Source of the DNA: Juglans regia
Taxonomy: Eukaryota > Streptophyta > Magnoliopsida > Fagales > Juglandaceae
Reading direction: 5' to 3'
Length of the DNA stretch: 64,000 nt
Assembly (NCBI RefSeq): GCF_001411555.2
Contig: NC_049901.1
Coordinates: 27,980,372-28,044,371, forward strand
Of the stretch, positions 48,347-61,900 are shown in pieces (the stretch's first letter is position 1; each line of letters begins with the position of its first letter). The translations under genes and the position numbers were made by a program. The notes below the pieces were generated by a model. That model was given only the letters and a program-made list of their open reading frames with translations, was not told the DNA's origin and did not search any database.

Positions 48347-49700
48347 GCTAGAGAGACCAGAATTGGACAATTTTTTCTCCTTGTGTTCCAACCTTTTGTA
48401 AGTATTTTCTTGAGCTCTACCATCTTTCCCTTTATCTAGAATTAAGTCTAATTTACGTGGGTGTGTGTTGGTGAAATTTTCTTGAAATTCGGATGGATGA
48501 AAGTTAGTGTTATTGGTGGAAAGGTTCAGATTTGACAGTTTTAGTATTTATGATGAGCTTTGAAAGTCTTATGAAACTTTTGGTGAAATATTGGGTATAT
48601 CTTGCTATGATGAAGTGTTAATATGATTATATGAATGTTTATGGTATGAGTCAAGCATGTTAGGATTTCTATAAAAGCATTTTGCATGATTTAATAGAGG
48701 TAGAAAATCGATTGGTTCAAAACAAATTTTTGTTTGGCTTAGTTTGTGATTTTAGCTCTAGGATCTTGGTTTTATGCCTTTGATGTTATAGATGTTGTTC
48801 TTGAGGCTTTGGTCTATGAATTTAGAATATATTTTTAAAGAGTTATGATTTAGATATTTGTTAGAAAGATGATGAACATGCAAAAGTTTGTTTTAAGCTC
48901 AATCTAGAGGCTCTCAGATTTGATAGATTGTATTGATGAATTTTTTCTATGACATGCTAGATTTTATGCTTAGATCTAACTAGAACTTGAATGTGAGGTA
49001 TATGGTTGTATTCTTTCAAGAGTTATCTCATGAAAATCAAGGATCTAGTCACTTTTTTTCAAGTCCAAAAGCATGCATGTCGGTTTCTAAGTTTCTATGC
49101 AAACAGATTGTTCTATGCTGTGTTTTGTCATTTTTGGTTGATTAGTCAAGTATGCGATCATTTAGGTTTAAATGATGAACATGCTAGAAGTGTTATTTAT
49201 GAACTTTTAGAGTCATTAGAGTTGATATGAAAGTGTTGGACCAAGAACATCAAGAGTTGGTTTGATTTGACCTAATCTTGATGTTTTGGGATTTTCTTTG
49301 ATATAGTGAGACTAGGTCTTTATGGAATGTGTGATTTAGTGTTTTAGCATGATTTTAGAACTAAGGATGCGATTTTAGTATTGTTATTTTCGGTTTAAGC
49401 ATGTTAGAGTGTTAAATGACCAAGTGGCAACAAATCCCAAGATTTTAGCCTATACATGAATTAACCAAGAGAAAGTTTGCATAGTTGGGATTAGTTTTAA
49501 AAATTTCTAAGTTCATATTGGGATTTAGGATGAAATCGGAAAGTTTTGGAATTTATTTGCAAAATCCTTATTTTTAGGGACAAATTTGTAATTTTCCATA
49601 AGTTGAGGGGTAACTTTGCAAAATTGGCCCTAAGTTAGTAAGTTTTGTAATAACTAACTTTGCAAAATTGGCCCTAAGTTAGTAAGTTTTGTAATTAGGA
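48347..49700 (+). repeat. AT/GT-rich LTR-like sequence
   Basis: The T/G-rich texture and phrases resemble 41300-42640, so it is probably part of a related plus-oriented LTR. Its promoter end is not visible. No genes; the 49006-49230 frame has no recognised features. Confidence 0.3.
49611..49694. repeat. Tandem duplication, 44-bp period
   Basis: A 40-bp stretch starting TAACTTTGCAAAATTGGCCC at 49611 recurs unchanged at 49655, separated by TAAC. Two copies, apparently perfect, which suggests a recent slippage event. Confidence 0.9.
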
Positions 49701-50400
49701 AGATTGAGTAAGATATTTTAACTCTAGAATGTATCTCATTTCAGTATGAACCAAAGGTCCAACTGCCTGAAATGCGCCAGTGTGGAATTCAAACAAGAAA
49801 TCCCAGGTGTGATATCTGCTCATAACATTCACCCAATGTATTGACTGCCCTTTGGCATAACAGTCGTTTTGAAACCCTAACAATTTGCAATCTAGCAAGG
49901 ATTAGAGAATATCAAGTCACGAGGCAAGCCATTCTCATCACACACACAGTCCATATAAATAGAGGTCAAAGAACACGCCTAAGGTAACTTCTGAACTATC
50001 ACCTCAAAATTAAGGCTCTCTCTCTCTCTCTCTGCATCATTCTGATTTAGGCATCAGATGTATCGCCCACCACACCGAGCCCCACTCATCTTCTTGTTAC
50101 AGGTTATTGGAAGTCGTGAGCAGGAATACGAAACGCGTCCCCAACTAGATTCAACACAAAATCTTTCTATAACCACCCTCGTGAGTGAGTGGGCATAGAT
50201 AAAGATAAAATTTTGTAGTGCAAACTTCAACGGAGCATCACGGTTGGGGTGATTGGGGAAGACATGGCAAACTAGCTCTGGAGATTGACTACGGAGGAAA
50301 CTGAAAGAGATAATTTGAGTGCATTAGCATTAGTGTTTTTGGAAATAATTGTATACTTCACATAAGTTCTTGTATTTCTATAGGTGGCTGTGTGTAAGGT
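49701..50400 (+). repeat. Possible LTR or promoter-like sequence
   Basis: A TATA box CCATATAAATAG at 49951-49962 is followed by a CT microsatellite (50015-50033) and leader-like sequence. No coding region follows, so a retrotransposon LTR is more likely than a gene promoter. Ends unknown. Confidence 0.3.
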
Positions 50401-51895
50401 CCTTAGAGCACTCTCAATAGTTTTCTTATCCTATTTTTTAAATATATCATGCCAATGAGGCTCTCACTTGGCCTTTGACTTACTTTTTTTATTTTACATA
50501 TTGAGTTTTACAATATATCATACAACAATTTATTTATTTATTTTCTCTATATTATTTAAATCTTTTTTTAATATATTTTTATTCATTTCAAATATTTTAT
50601 CTAACTACCACTGATATCTTCATATATTTTTATATTTGTAATATCTTCCATATATAATATCATATAATTATATGAGATTAACCCTAATTATTAGTCAAAC
50701 CAAAATTGAAATTGATCCAAAATATAAAAAAGAGATTATATTATAAGAATGAAGGGCAGTATATGTTTCTTTAAAATCTAACTTCAATTCTTAACACATG
50801 CAGTCACTGGAAAAAAGTAACACATGCAGTCACTTCAATTCTTTAAGAGATACAAGGGAATGAGATCCCATAGCAAGATCCGTTTGGATTGAGAAAGGCT
50901 CTCAACTTACTTTATCATTATAATTTTTATAAAATTTCACATAAAATATAATAAACAATTTAATTTTTTTAAGAGTAATGTTACTTATCATCTTAATTCT
51001 CATCATTCTCTCATCATCCCATGATGTGACATTAGATGATTGAAAATTATTTATTATATTTTATTTGTGAATCTATTATCTAATATCACATCATAAGATA
51101 ATAGAAAAAATATTGATAAATAGATTTTTTTCTTTTTCAAATTTCAAAATAATAATATATTAAAAAATAATATTCTAACAATATTTATTTATTTTTCAAC
51201 TTTCATTTCAACTAATCTCATCTTTCCCAATTCAAATCATAAAACACGCTAATATTAGCTCCCCCGTCAATTCAACTGTAGACACCAGTTTTGCGCATGA
51301 AAACTGAAATTCATTCTTTCCTTTCCCCAATTAAGCTGTGGCTGGAAATAGCATTTGCATCCTGCCAGCCATCTAGCATCTAACAATAAGCTTGCACTTT
51401 GAATGCCCTTCCTCCACATACTTCATTTATCTGCACTGTTTTGACAAAGAAATATATTATACATTCTAAAAAAGAAATGATAATTGTAATCGTGAATAAA
51501 CAAGCGTCGCACAATTATTTAAAAAAAAAATAAATAAATATAAGACTTACATGAAAAAAAAAATTAATTTTTTAATAATAGACTATACTCTTTTTCAAAA
51601 CGACTGCAAAATACTTGTATACTCTACAACTATATATAGTATTATTCTTCCAAAAAATCACTATTTTTTTTTTTTTTGTTATATAAACATGCATAAAGGT
51701 TATCAATCAACCCTTTCAATTCAGAAAGGATGTCCTTGTTAGAAATCGTAAGAGGTTGGTTTACAGTGTTCCAAATTGAAAATAAACTCGTATCATAATA
51801 AGGGGACCTAAGGTGGGTAAGAGCCTACATACAACTTGAAAACATCAAAATAAAACATAGTAAACAAAGAGCACGGTAATTTTGTAAGAGAATAA
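50401..51895. repeat. AT-rich MITE-like region upstream of the kinase gene
   Basis: 'agagcactctcaatag' at 50404 and 'cgtttggattgagaaagg' at 50881 look like MITE ends, with AT-rich middles. The segment 50880-51260 could be one element ending near 'caattcaaatcataaaac'. There are no genes. Confidence 0.35.
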
Positions 51896-52670
51896 GGGCA
51901 TGTTTGGACATTATTAGAATTCTCATCATTTACAAAACTTCTAATAATTTTATTCTTTAATATCATTCAAATATAAAACACTTTTTAATTTTTAATTTTA
52001 ACTTTTTCATCTAATCATTATCTAATTATTATCCAAACGAAAAAATTAATATAATTTTTACACAAACAAATCAATACAATTTTTATAAACTTCATAATAA
52101 AATTAATATTAAAAATTATATTCAAATAATTTTTTAATTTTATTATATTTTATTCAATCTTTTCTATCTTATTTTTCAAAATCCAATAAAAACATCTTCA
52201 TTCGAATCCCAATTATTACCATTCACAAAATTATGAGATAACTGAGAATTAAAAGAGAGTCCACCAACTTGCATTTTCGTTTGGGCATGTTTGGACATTA
52301 TTAGAATTCTCATCATTTTCAAAACTTTTAGTAATTTTATTCTTTAATATCACTTAAATATAAAATACTTTTAATTTTTAATTTTAACTTTTTCATCTAA
52401 TCATTACTTAATTATTATCCAAACGTAAAAATTAATATTCAATTTTTACATACACAAATCAATACAACTTTTATAAACTTCATAATAAATTAATATTAAA
52501 AATTATATTCAAATAATTTTTTAATTTTATTATATTATATTCAATTTTTTTTATCTTATTTTTCAAAATTAAATAAAAACATCTTCATTCAGATCCCAAT
52601 TATTACCGTTCACAAAATTATGAGATAACTCAGTTTTAAAAGAGAGTCCACCAACTTGCATTTTCGTTTG
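51896..52670. repeat. 387-bp direct tandem duplication
   Basis: Unit 1 at 51896-52282 and unit 2 at 52283-52670 both start GGGCATGTTTGGACATTATT and end CAACTTGCATTTTCGTTT. They differ at scattered bases (roughly 5-8 percent by eye). The unit is AT-rich and MITE-like. It ends about 320 bp before the kinase ATG, so it lies in the presumed promoter. Confidence 0.9.
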
Positions 52671-52991
52671 TTTGAGAAGAAGGTAACTGAGATTTAAAAA
52701 AGAGAAAAATATACATTCAAAAATAGTGGAGTTCGTCAGTAGCGTTTGGCACATTTGCCGTCCGAATCCCACCCTCGCGTGTTTGTATTTTCCTTGGCGC
52801 AAACAGTAACGCCTGCTCTCTCTACCTGTATCTGTCTCTGCCAGGGACCTTATTGTTACCCAAAATTCTGACTCCTCCACGGTCGTGTTCTGTTCTGTCC
52901 TTGTTGTCCATTTCTTCTTCGGTCCTTGTCTCTTGCTCTTTTGAAACCAAATCAGACACAAAAGGGGTGCCACTGAGAGTAAGTGCGGGTG
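52671..52991 (+). promoter_or_regulatory. Presumed core promoter and 5' UTR of the kinase gene
   Basis: The sequence between the tandem duplication and the ATG becomes less AT-rich, with pyrimidine-rich tracts (52810-52850), as in plant 5' UTRs. 'aaaaatatacatt' near 52706 is a weak TATA candidate. The transcription start cannot be fixed. Confidence 0.4.
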
Positions 52992-55900
52992 ATGAAGAGG
53001 CATAGGAATGGGGAAATCTGGGACTTCGAGCACGAATTGCCAGCGGTGGCAGCCAATCAGTGCGGGGTAGATGTCGTGCTTGGATTGGACGGCGGCACGA
53101 CCTCGACCGTGTGCGTATGTATGCCCGTCATTCCCTGTTCACACTCTCATTTTCCTGACCCTCTCCCCGTCCTCGCTCGCGCTGTTGCCGGCTGCTCCAA
53201 CCACAACAGTGTAGGCGGTAATCTTATTTTTCATTTTCTTTACCACGTTTTTTCTTTATTTTTTTTTTTATCTGGAATTTGAAGTGAATTAACGTGTTTT
53301 TCAATTTTTCTTCTTCATTTATGTTTTGAGGTCTTCTGCTGTTGGGCTTAGTTTGTTAAGAAAAGAATTTAACCCCCCTTCCCCCGAAAAAAAGAAAAGA
53401 AAAGAAATTCTGGGACGATATTGTAGTTCTTTTGAACCTAGTGTTAGTATTATGATAGTCATTCGGAAGCTACGGCACCAACCTCGATCCGAAATGCATT
53501 TTAAAGAAACTCTCATCTTCTATAGGCAACGGAGATGCTGCTGGGCTCAAGTTTAATGAGGAGGAATTGGGCTTCGTAGCTGCTCCCATTGAGAAGATCC
53601 ACAGTATCGAAGTATTGTAACTTCTTACAAATTGTTAAAGATAAAGAATGAAAGGAAATGAAGAAGGATTGGAGAGAAAAATTATGATTCTCATTTAGTA
53701 GTCGAATCTGACACATCCTCAGTACATATATCCTTCGAGCAATACCCTTTCAGCCAATCAAAAAATAGAAAGAATAACCAACCTACACCTATTCTACATT
53801 GTTCTAGAATAAAAGCTATCTGTACAAAAAGACAAAAAGGAAATGATCCTAACAAACTATGCCGAGCTGGAGGGATATTCTTCTGTTTTCTCAGAGTACG
53901 TGCAGAGCAGTTTTTCATTGGTGGAGGCTTGATTCCTTCTTTGTTGAGACAAATGGTTTTGGTTGTTTTTATTTTTTTTTATTTTTTTTTTTGGGGGGGG
54001 GGAAGGGGGGTGGTTAATCCTATATCAATTATGCAGTCAAAGGGCTGATGGGCCACAACTATCACATATATCAATTCCAGAATGTTTGATGGGTGCATGT
54101 GCATGTAGATGCAAGGAGAACCTGGAGGTGGAGCAGTTCGTCCTGATGCCTTAGGAGTTGGTGCTTGCATGAATATAAGTGGAGCAAGCAGATGGTGGTG
54201 TGGAAATGAGAGGGATGCCGTTAGACATGTTAGAGGGATAGGCGAGTCTGATTAGAGTCTTGAAACTGCTGTCTTTGATACACTGTTCTTAGTAGTGTTA
54301 CACCCTTTGCCACAAAGGATTTACTTTTCAATTTACTTGACCATTGGATGGCAACCCACCTACCTTCCTAGCTTTAGCTTATAGGATTTTCTTCTTCTCT
54401 TTTCTTTCTTTCATTAGATGTATCTGAAGTATATATTGTGATCTCTTTTGTTCCTCTCATTAGGTGCATTTGAAGTATAATCCACTCTACCTCGATCTTG
54501 TCTTTGTTTCCTTTCATGATGATTAGTAAAAATTATTGTACTTGTAAAAAATCTGCCTTCGTTGTTGTGACTTGCTTCAGGCCCATCATGGAACACATCA
54601 TTTTACTCCAGAAAGATTCTATCACTGAACACAAGACAGGTTCTTGAAGCCAATTTTTGAAAGTCAATTACTTGGAGTCGTGTTAGTTACCCCATGTTTG
54701 TCCAATGTCCCTCTAAATTGGCTGATGGTCTCCTGTTGAGAATTCTTTGGAGTTCTGTAGTTTCTCAGTGATGGAAAAAGAAAAATGCAGGTAAAAGGAA
54801 AAGAAGAAGACAAAAGAGAAAAGAAAAGGATGTACCTAACACCCAAAAGAGAAGAAAAAGAAAACCTTGGTGATGCTTTAAAATTGGACATTAGACACTT
54901 TTTTTTTTTTTTAGTTTAACTATTATTTTTAGCAAACATTACTGAAATGTGCTTCGCTTTTGTTTTGGGTGGGAAAAAAATATTCAGCTGCCTGTATTTA
55001 ACCTGAACTGATAGATAACTCATTAAAGAGTGGAAAAAGTGAGAAGGAAAGAGAGAGAGGGAGGGAGAATGAATATATGGCAAGGACATAGCAATGTCAC
55101 TTGTTTCAAGACAGCACTACTGGGCTACTATCATTGGAGGGCTTCTCTAATCATTACTCTTGTTCAGCAGCATGAAAGTCTATCAGACCTCTTTTAACTC
55201 ATTATTTTTCTGCTTTCTCTTTTAATGGCATGCCTTAATATGGATGTGTAACTGTGGTAGGCATTAATATATGCACCATTTTATGGATGTTTTAGTAAAT
55301 TCATTTTTATTATCGGTTCATGCCGTGCTAATTTTTTCCGTCACCTATGGTGCAAAACCTTGGTTAGGGTATTTTTGCTTTTAAACTTTGTTACCTATAA
55401 ATTATGCATGTATGAAGCGTATTTTAATCTATGTTCTCATCCTGCATCCCATTCGTATGAGGAGGAAGTGCCATTTAAATCAGACCCATTGGAACTTTGG
55501 GTGTTTAACATTAGCAAATATTTCTTAATCTCTTGTGTAGATTTAAAATTTGTTGGGCCTTTATAGCAAAATTCATAATTATGACTTATTACTCATCATT
55601 AGTTTTTTGTTTTTTGTTTTTCTGGTTTTTGCATCTATCTTGTCTTTTATGGCCTAAATGGCCATATACTGATAATATTCTGAATTTGGACATTTTAAGC
55701 ACTTGTACCTTAGGTCCTTACGGATTTGTAACTTTCATAGACTTTCATGAACATCAGCTCCTTAGGACATTTAGTAGATTATATTATATTTTTTTGTCTA
55801 AGCTAATATATTATTTTACTTATCAATAAAGAAAGCTGCACCATAAAATGGACAATATTTCTGATAAAACATGAAGTGGCAGATAGAGTTATTCTATGGC

Positions 55901-58900
55901 TAGGATTTTCAGATAATATGTTTTCCTCTCTACAGAAACTGCCGCAAGGGAAACTTTGGAGCAAGTTATGGCAGATGCACTTGCAAAGTCAGGTTTAAAT
56001 CGGACTGCCGTTCGAGCTGTTTGTCTAGCTGTATCTGGAGTTAACCATCCCACGGATCAGCAAAGAATTATAGATTGGCTTAGGTGTGCTCTATAAAAGC
56101 ATATATTTATAGTTCATGAAATGCATGGAAATTTGTAATATTCTATTTATTCATTTATTTGTTTCATTTTCCATTTGCTGGTTATCCCATTAGCTATTGT
56201 TGCTTAATCAGGTTATTAAGCGCGATGTTCCACAACTCCGAAATAGAAAAGAAAGTGCCTGCTCATTCTATCCCTTCTATTGCGACTGCTTGAATTTCTT
56301 ATAGTTTCCTGATAAATTCTAACTCTTATTTCAGCAAAGGAACAGAAAACTTTCCTTTCTATGTTATATCTCAAATGTTCATGAAATTGATGGATGATTC
56401 TGTTTTGCATTAATATCTAATAATTGCATAACAACTATACATCAATCGTAAGGCTTTGCATTTAGTGTTTTATATCAAATCTGGGACGTCCTGTACATAG
56501 CTTTTCATGGTTTTCTATCTTTGTCCCTAATATCCAATTATCCTAATTTTCTAGTAGCAATCAGTCGCTCCCTCATTTTTGGTCAAGAATGAGGGAGAGT
56601 GTGGTGGGGCACTTTGTATGTTGGGTCTTTCAATTTTAGACAATCTAATTGTACTCTTGAAAAACATTTGATGAAAAATGGATGCAATATACACTTGATT
56701 TAGAAAGGGGAGAGGACAGTGGATCGATATTTTTTTTTTTGATTAGTAGGATAGTGGATCAATATTGTGGCCTGGAAATCATATTTATATTATTTAATAG
56801 AAGCTGCATAAAAAATGTGTAGGAGATTTGTAAACTTTGTGAATGTTGGCGCAAAATGTTGGTGGTTATGGGGAGCAGAGTGTTGGGGTATGAGCATTTG
56901 GGTTTGAAGGCATCCAGTGAGCTGCATTTTCAACATGGTTGCGTCACCACCCGTGCTTGCACTGTATATCATTTATGTGTTATGCTGCTCTATCATTTAT
57001 GGATTTAATATTTTTCATCCAGAAATAGCTTCCCCTCCCCCATTACACTTGTTTCTATCGATATCTTCTGTTTTGAGTATGTTCTCTCCCGATGTGAACA
57101 GTGATATATTTCCCAGCCGCGTACAACTATATGTTCAGAATGATGCCGTTGCAGCTCTAGCAAGTGGGACTATGGGAAAGCTTCATGGTTGTGTTTTAAT
57201 TGCTGGTACAGGGACCATTGCTTATGGATTCACAGAAGATGGTCGTGAAGCTCGGGCTGCTGGTGCAGGTCCCATCTTAGGTGATTGGGGAAGGTATATA
57301 GGTTTATGTGGCCGATGTTCTTCTTCCACACCCCCCCCCCCCCCAGTTGTCAAACCCTCTCAAGATGATCTATAATTAAATGGGCAAAGCACAAGTACCT
57401 AGGGAAAGTATACATGGATAACACCTAGTTACACGTTAGGAACTAGAAATGGATACAAGAAAATCATGGGAGCTAGTCCCATTGAGGACAATCACAGAAG
57501 CCCAAAAATAAGTATGGAAGAAGAAACGTCTGAGATCATCCGACCGAGGCTATAACTCCAAGAGAGACGAGTATTTCCAATGCTAGAATGAAATTTAAGC
57601 ATTTTGAAAAGTTTCATAGTTTAAAGCAGTCTCTCTATACCTGCATGATAAGGTTGGCAAGGCATATAATAAGGCAGACTCAGGCTCTATCTCAGATTTA
57701 TTTCTTATTGACATCTTTGTTCTGTTCTGTACTTATCTAGAAGAATGAAAAAAACTAATTTTGTTTTGTAGTCAATCGGTTGTTAAAGTTTGTTAAGGTA
57801 AGTGTTTAGTTATTTCATGGATGAAGATTGCCACAAGAATGCCAAATAATAGGTTGTGGCAGCAATGTTATGTAATGATCCAAGGAAGGCCCAAGCCACA
57901 TTTAGGCCCATGCTCTGAAAGGACTGGTCCAAGTTACAATTGGAGTCCCTTGAAATTCGTTATAAAGGGCTTTGAACGAATCTCATCCACTACCTTCCCA
58001 TATACAATTGCACAATCCGGGTATTACTATCTGCCCCTTAATTTCCCGACAACCTCCTTGGGCCAAGTCCATTATAGGTTGGCATGGCTCAAGTGTCATA
58101 CTTCTGGGTAAGATTGATTCTGAAACCATTTGTAATGACCCAATGAAGGCCCACACAACATTTGGGCCCATGCTCCTAAAGGACTAGTCAAAATTACAAT
58201 TGAAGTCCCTTGGAATTTATTATGAAGGGCTTGAACTTCTCCCTCCTAAGCAATGTATAATATTCATTATTGATGAGTTTCTTGTACGAAACCAGATCAT
58301 GCTATTGTGCGACCAAAAACTCTATTCGCATCGTGATGATGCTTTCTTTGCCATCCCATGAATTAGCTGATCTTCCAAATATATTAGTATAGTCATGCTT
58401 TTCAAATCAATCTCACTACCTACTATTGCTATGCTCTTCTTCTGTTTAATATAAAAAATGTTTTATAAATAAGCTGCTGTACTCAAGTATCTAGTTGGAC
58501 TGAAAATTACTTAACTCATAAAGGGATGTTTTCTTTTCCAATAATTTTATAAATTTTTGAGAAATTTCTATTTGATGTGCTCATTGTGGAAGAATTTATC
58601 TTTCTATTTCCTTTGGATTATCTTCCCACACAATTTTGGTTATCTCAGCTTGGGTTATCAAAAAAATTCCTTTTTCAGAGTTTTCATTGATGGTTTAATT
58701 TCCTTGCAGTGGATATGGAATAGCTGCGCAGGCATTAACTGCCATCGTAAGGGCTCATGATGGTCGCGGTCCACATACAATGCTTACAAGTTGTATTTTA
58801 CAGACGCTTGACCTTGTTTCTCCAGATGAACTCATTGGGTACCAATCTGAAAATTAGTTGCTGTTGCATAAAACGTGACAATGCTTGTTATCCATTCTAT

Positions 58901-61900
58901 TTGATAAATCTGCATAAGGTTCTCTGCAGGCTAACCAACATTTATTTAATCATCAATATAATATATTGAAGAAAAAATGCCTCCTGGAAGTAAGATGAAA
59001 ATACCACTGTACATTGTCCTTCTTTAAATTTTGTGGTATGTTCTTGATTTGAAGATGGCAGAGGCAAAAAAAATTTGCTTTCTTGCAGATGATCTTTGGA
59101 TCTTTTGTGAGAGAGAACAAATGTTGGTCAACCTTCTAGTCTTTTATCCTTCATTCTTCTTATTGACCATAAATTTCAGTTTCGATCTGTGGTGGTCAAC
59201 TCTTGTATTAAAGTTGTATGCTTTGTCTATACCATCTTGTTGTCCTTAGCTAAAGGTATTCTTTGGAAATTATGTAGGAGCTTGGTTAGTTTTTTCTTAT
59301 TTAAACTGTAAATTAGGTCTTAAATTGATATAGAAAGCATATCATGGACATGATTGGATGGCATATTGGGTCACAATATTTTTCTCCCAAATGGAATTTA
59401 GGTGGACCTATGCAGATCCATCCTGGGCTCGCATTGCAGCACTGGTTCCAGTTGTTGTTTCTTGTGCGGAGGCAGGTGATGAGGTTGCAAATACGATCTT
59501 GCTAGATTCAGTCCAAGAGCTGGCTTCAAGCGTGAAAGCTGTTGTTCAAAGACTTGGTTTGTGTGGTGAAGGTGTGGAATATACAACTAAAACCAGAAAA
59601 TAAAAGAGCTATCTTTTCTTTTCTTTTGCTTCTGTGTTTAGAAAATCATATGATATAGTCACGCGTCTTGACCTCTTAAATTATTTTACCGTTGAATGTT
59701 TGTGGTATCAGTACTTCACCAGTTAATGTAATTTGTTGTTTGAATTGGCCTCTACAAGTAATTAGTCTTGTCAATAATTGTTTTCTAGCATACCTCAACC
59801 ATCTACAAGACTGCTATGCGTCACTTATTATGAATGAACTTAATTCTATAAGATTGAAACTAAACACAACATGACCCATAAAAAACAAAGCAGGCAGAAC
59901 ATGACTTGGACATAATTTAGAAGTTTTCTTTAGGGTCCATGGTTGTGCGTGTTAGAAGAAACTAATAGCTATAGCTCATCATATGTGAAAAGACTTTATT
60001 TAACACTTTTATATTTGGAGCAAAAGAATTGTTTCTATGCCCTTCCATCACTCCATGCATATATCTCATTCTTGGCATTTTGAGATATGAGCATGCATTT
60101 TGTTGGGGGATAAAATGATTGAAGATGATAAGCCCACCAGGGACCCATGGAGGACTGAAGCCCATGACCAAATGAAGAGAAGAGAGAATAAGACAAGAGG
60201 CCTGTCAGGAGTTGACTTGAGAAGGCATGAAGCAAGGAGGGGACATAAAGCTGCAGGACAAGACATAAAGTGGAGGAATGGGCTTAAGAGGGAAGGAAGG
60301 AGGTAACGAAAGTGGGTTCTGACTTCTCCAAAACAAGAAGAGCTAAGGGGGTCATCCTTAACCTGTGAGATCCTCCATTTTAGACCACTATAACAGAGAG
60401 CTTATAGAGGAGGGAGATCATGTATTTAACCCCATTTATAGTGGATTTTGCATTCAAGACCTATGGACGTAGGCCTTAGTGCCGAGCCACGTAAATCATT
60501 GTGTCCCTAATTTTCTATCATTTATTTATAGTGTGCAAGCCATGGATGTCCACTACCAAGCACAACCATATTAGCTTGCTCCTAATACAATATCTTGCTC
60601 CTTATACATGGAGTTTCGTCCTAGCATAGTGGGATGAGTATATTACTGAGGTATTGGTCATATGCTTAAGTTGGTTTTTGGAAAGATTATTCCTAATTCC
60701 CATAATGCCTTCATTCAAGGTAGACAAGTCTGATTTCGGTTTTGATGGCTAATGAATGTTTAGGTAGTTGGATTAGAGATGGCATAAGTGATTTGTTGCA
60801 TAAATCGGACTTGGAGAAAGCCTATGATCATGTGGATTGAAATTTTTTGTGAAGAGATGTGGATTTGGGGTGGCATGTATGTAACGCCCCAATGGAAAGT
60901 TCAAACCATTTGGCCTAACTCCAAAAGGATTAGTCAATGATACGATTGGAGCCCCATTGGAACCATTATAAAGTGCAAGAACTTCTCCTTCCCAAGCAAT
61001 GTAGGATCTCATACACCACCTATCTTTATCTTTATCATATGGGGTATCACAATCTCCCCCCTTAAATTCCTGACGTCCTCGTCGGATCAGTCCATCGTAG
61101 ATAGCACGGCTCAAGTCCCACATTTTTGGTTGGGATAGACTCTGATACCATTTATAACGCCCCAATGAAAGGCCCAAACCACTTGGCCTATACTCCAAAA
61201 GGACTAGTCAATGATACAATTAGAGCCCCATTGAAACCATTATAAAGAGCAAGAACTTCTCCTTCCCAAATAATGTGGGATCTCATACACAACCTACCCT
61301 TATCCTTATCATATGGGGTATCACAATGTACAGTTTGGATATCATATCGTCTTCCTACAGTGTGGTTTTCCGTTCTTATTAATGGTTCATCATCTTGATT
61401 TTTTTGTAGCTCGTGGTTTGAGGCAATGGGATCTCCACTTTTGTCATTGTTATGTGTAATTGTTATGGAGGAGATAGGTAGGATGATGAATCCTACAGTG
61501 GACCGGGGCTTGTCTTGTTATTCGGTGGGCCTAAGGATGAAAATCCTACACTGATTTTTTTCTTCTTTGTGAAGCAAATGCTGAAACAACTGCAACAGTT
61601 GCTGCTTTTCCTTATGTTTTAAGTGGTTTTAGGTTTGTTTTGGCGAAATCTGATATTGTTCCTGTTTGTGATGAGTAAAGTTTGATCCGTATTCTTGGCT
61701 ATAAATTTTGTTCTTTGCCTTTGGGTGCAATTTACAAGTCTTTATCTTGTTGGAGAAAATGGAGCAAAGGTTCACTGGTTGGAAAAGGCTTTTTATTTGT
61801 CTAAGGGTGGTCATTTGATTTAAATGGAAATCACTCTTTCCAATCTGCCTACCTCTTACTTATCTTTGTTCTCTATTCCAGTAAGAGTGGCTAATAGGTT

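Noticed and set aside
56917..57375. 152-codon plus frame read as a separate gene
   Set aside because: It is exon 3 of the kinase gene (57102-57293) plus intron sequence on both sides.
60773..61198. 141-codon minus frame
   Set aside because: It runs across the TRIM in antisense and has no domain.
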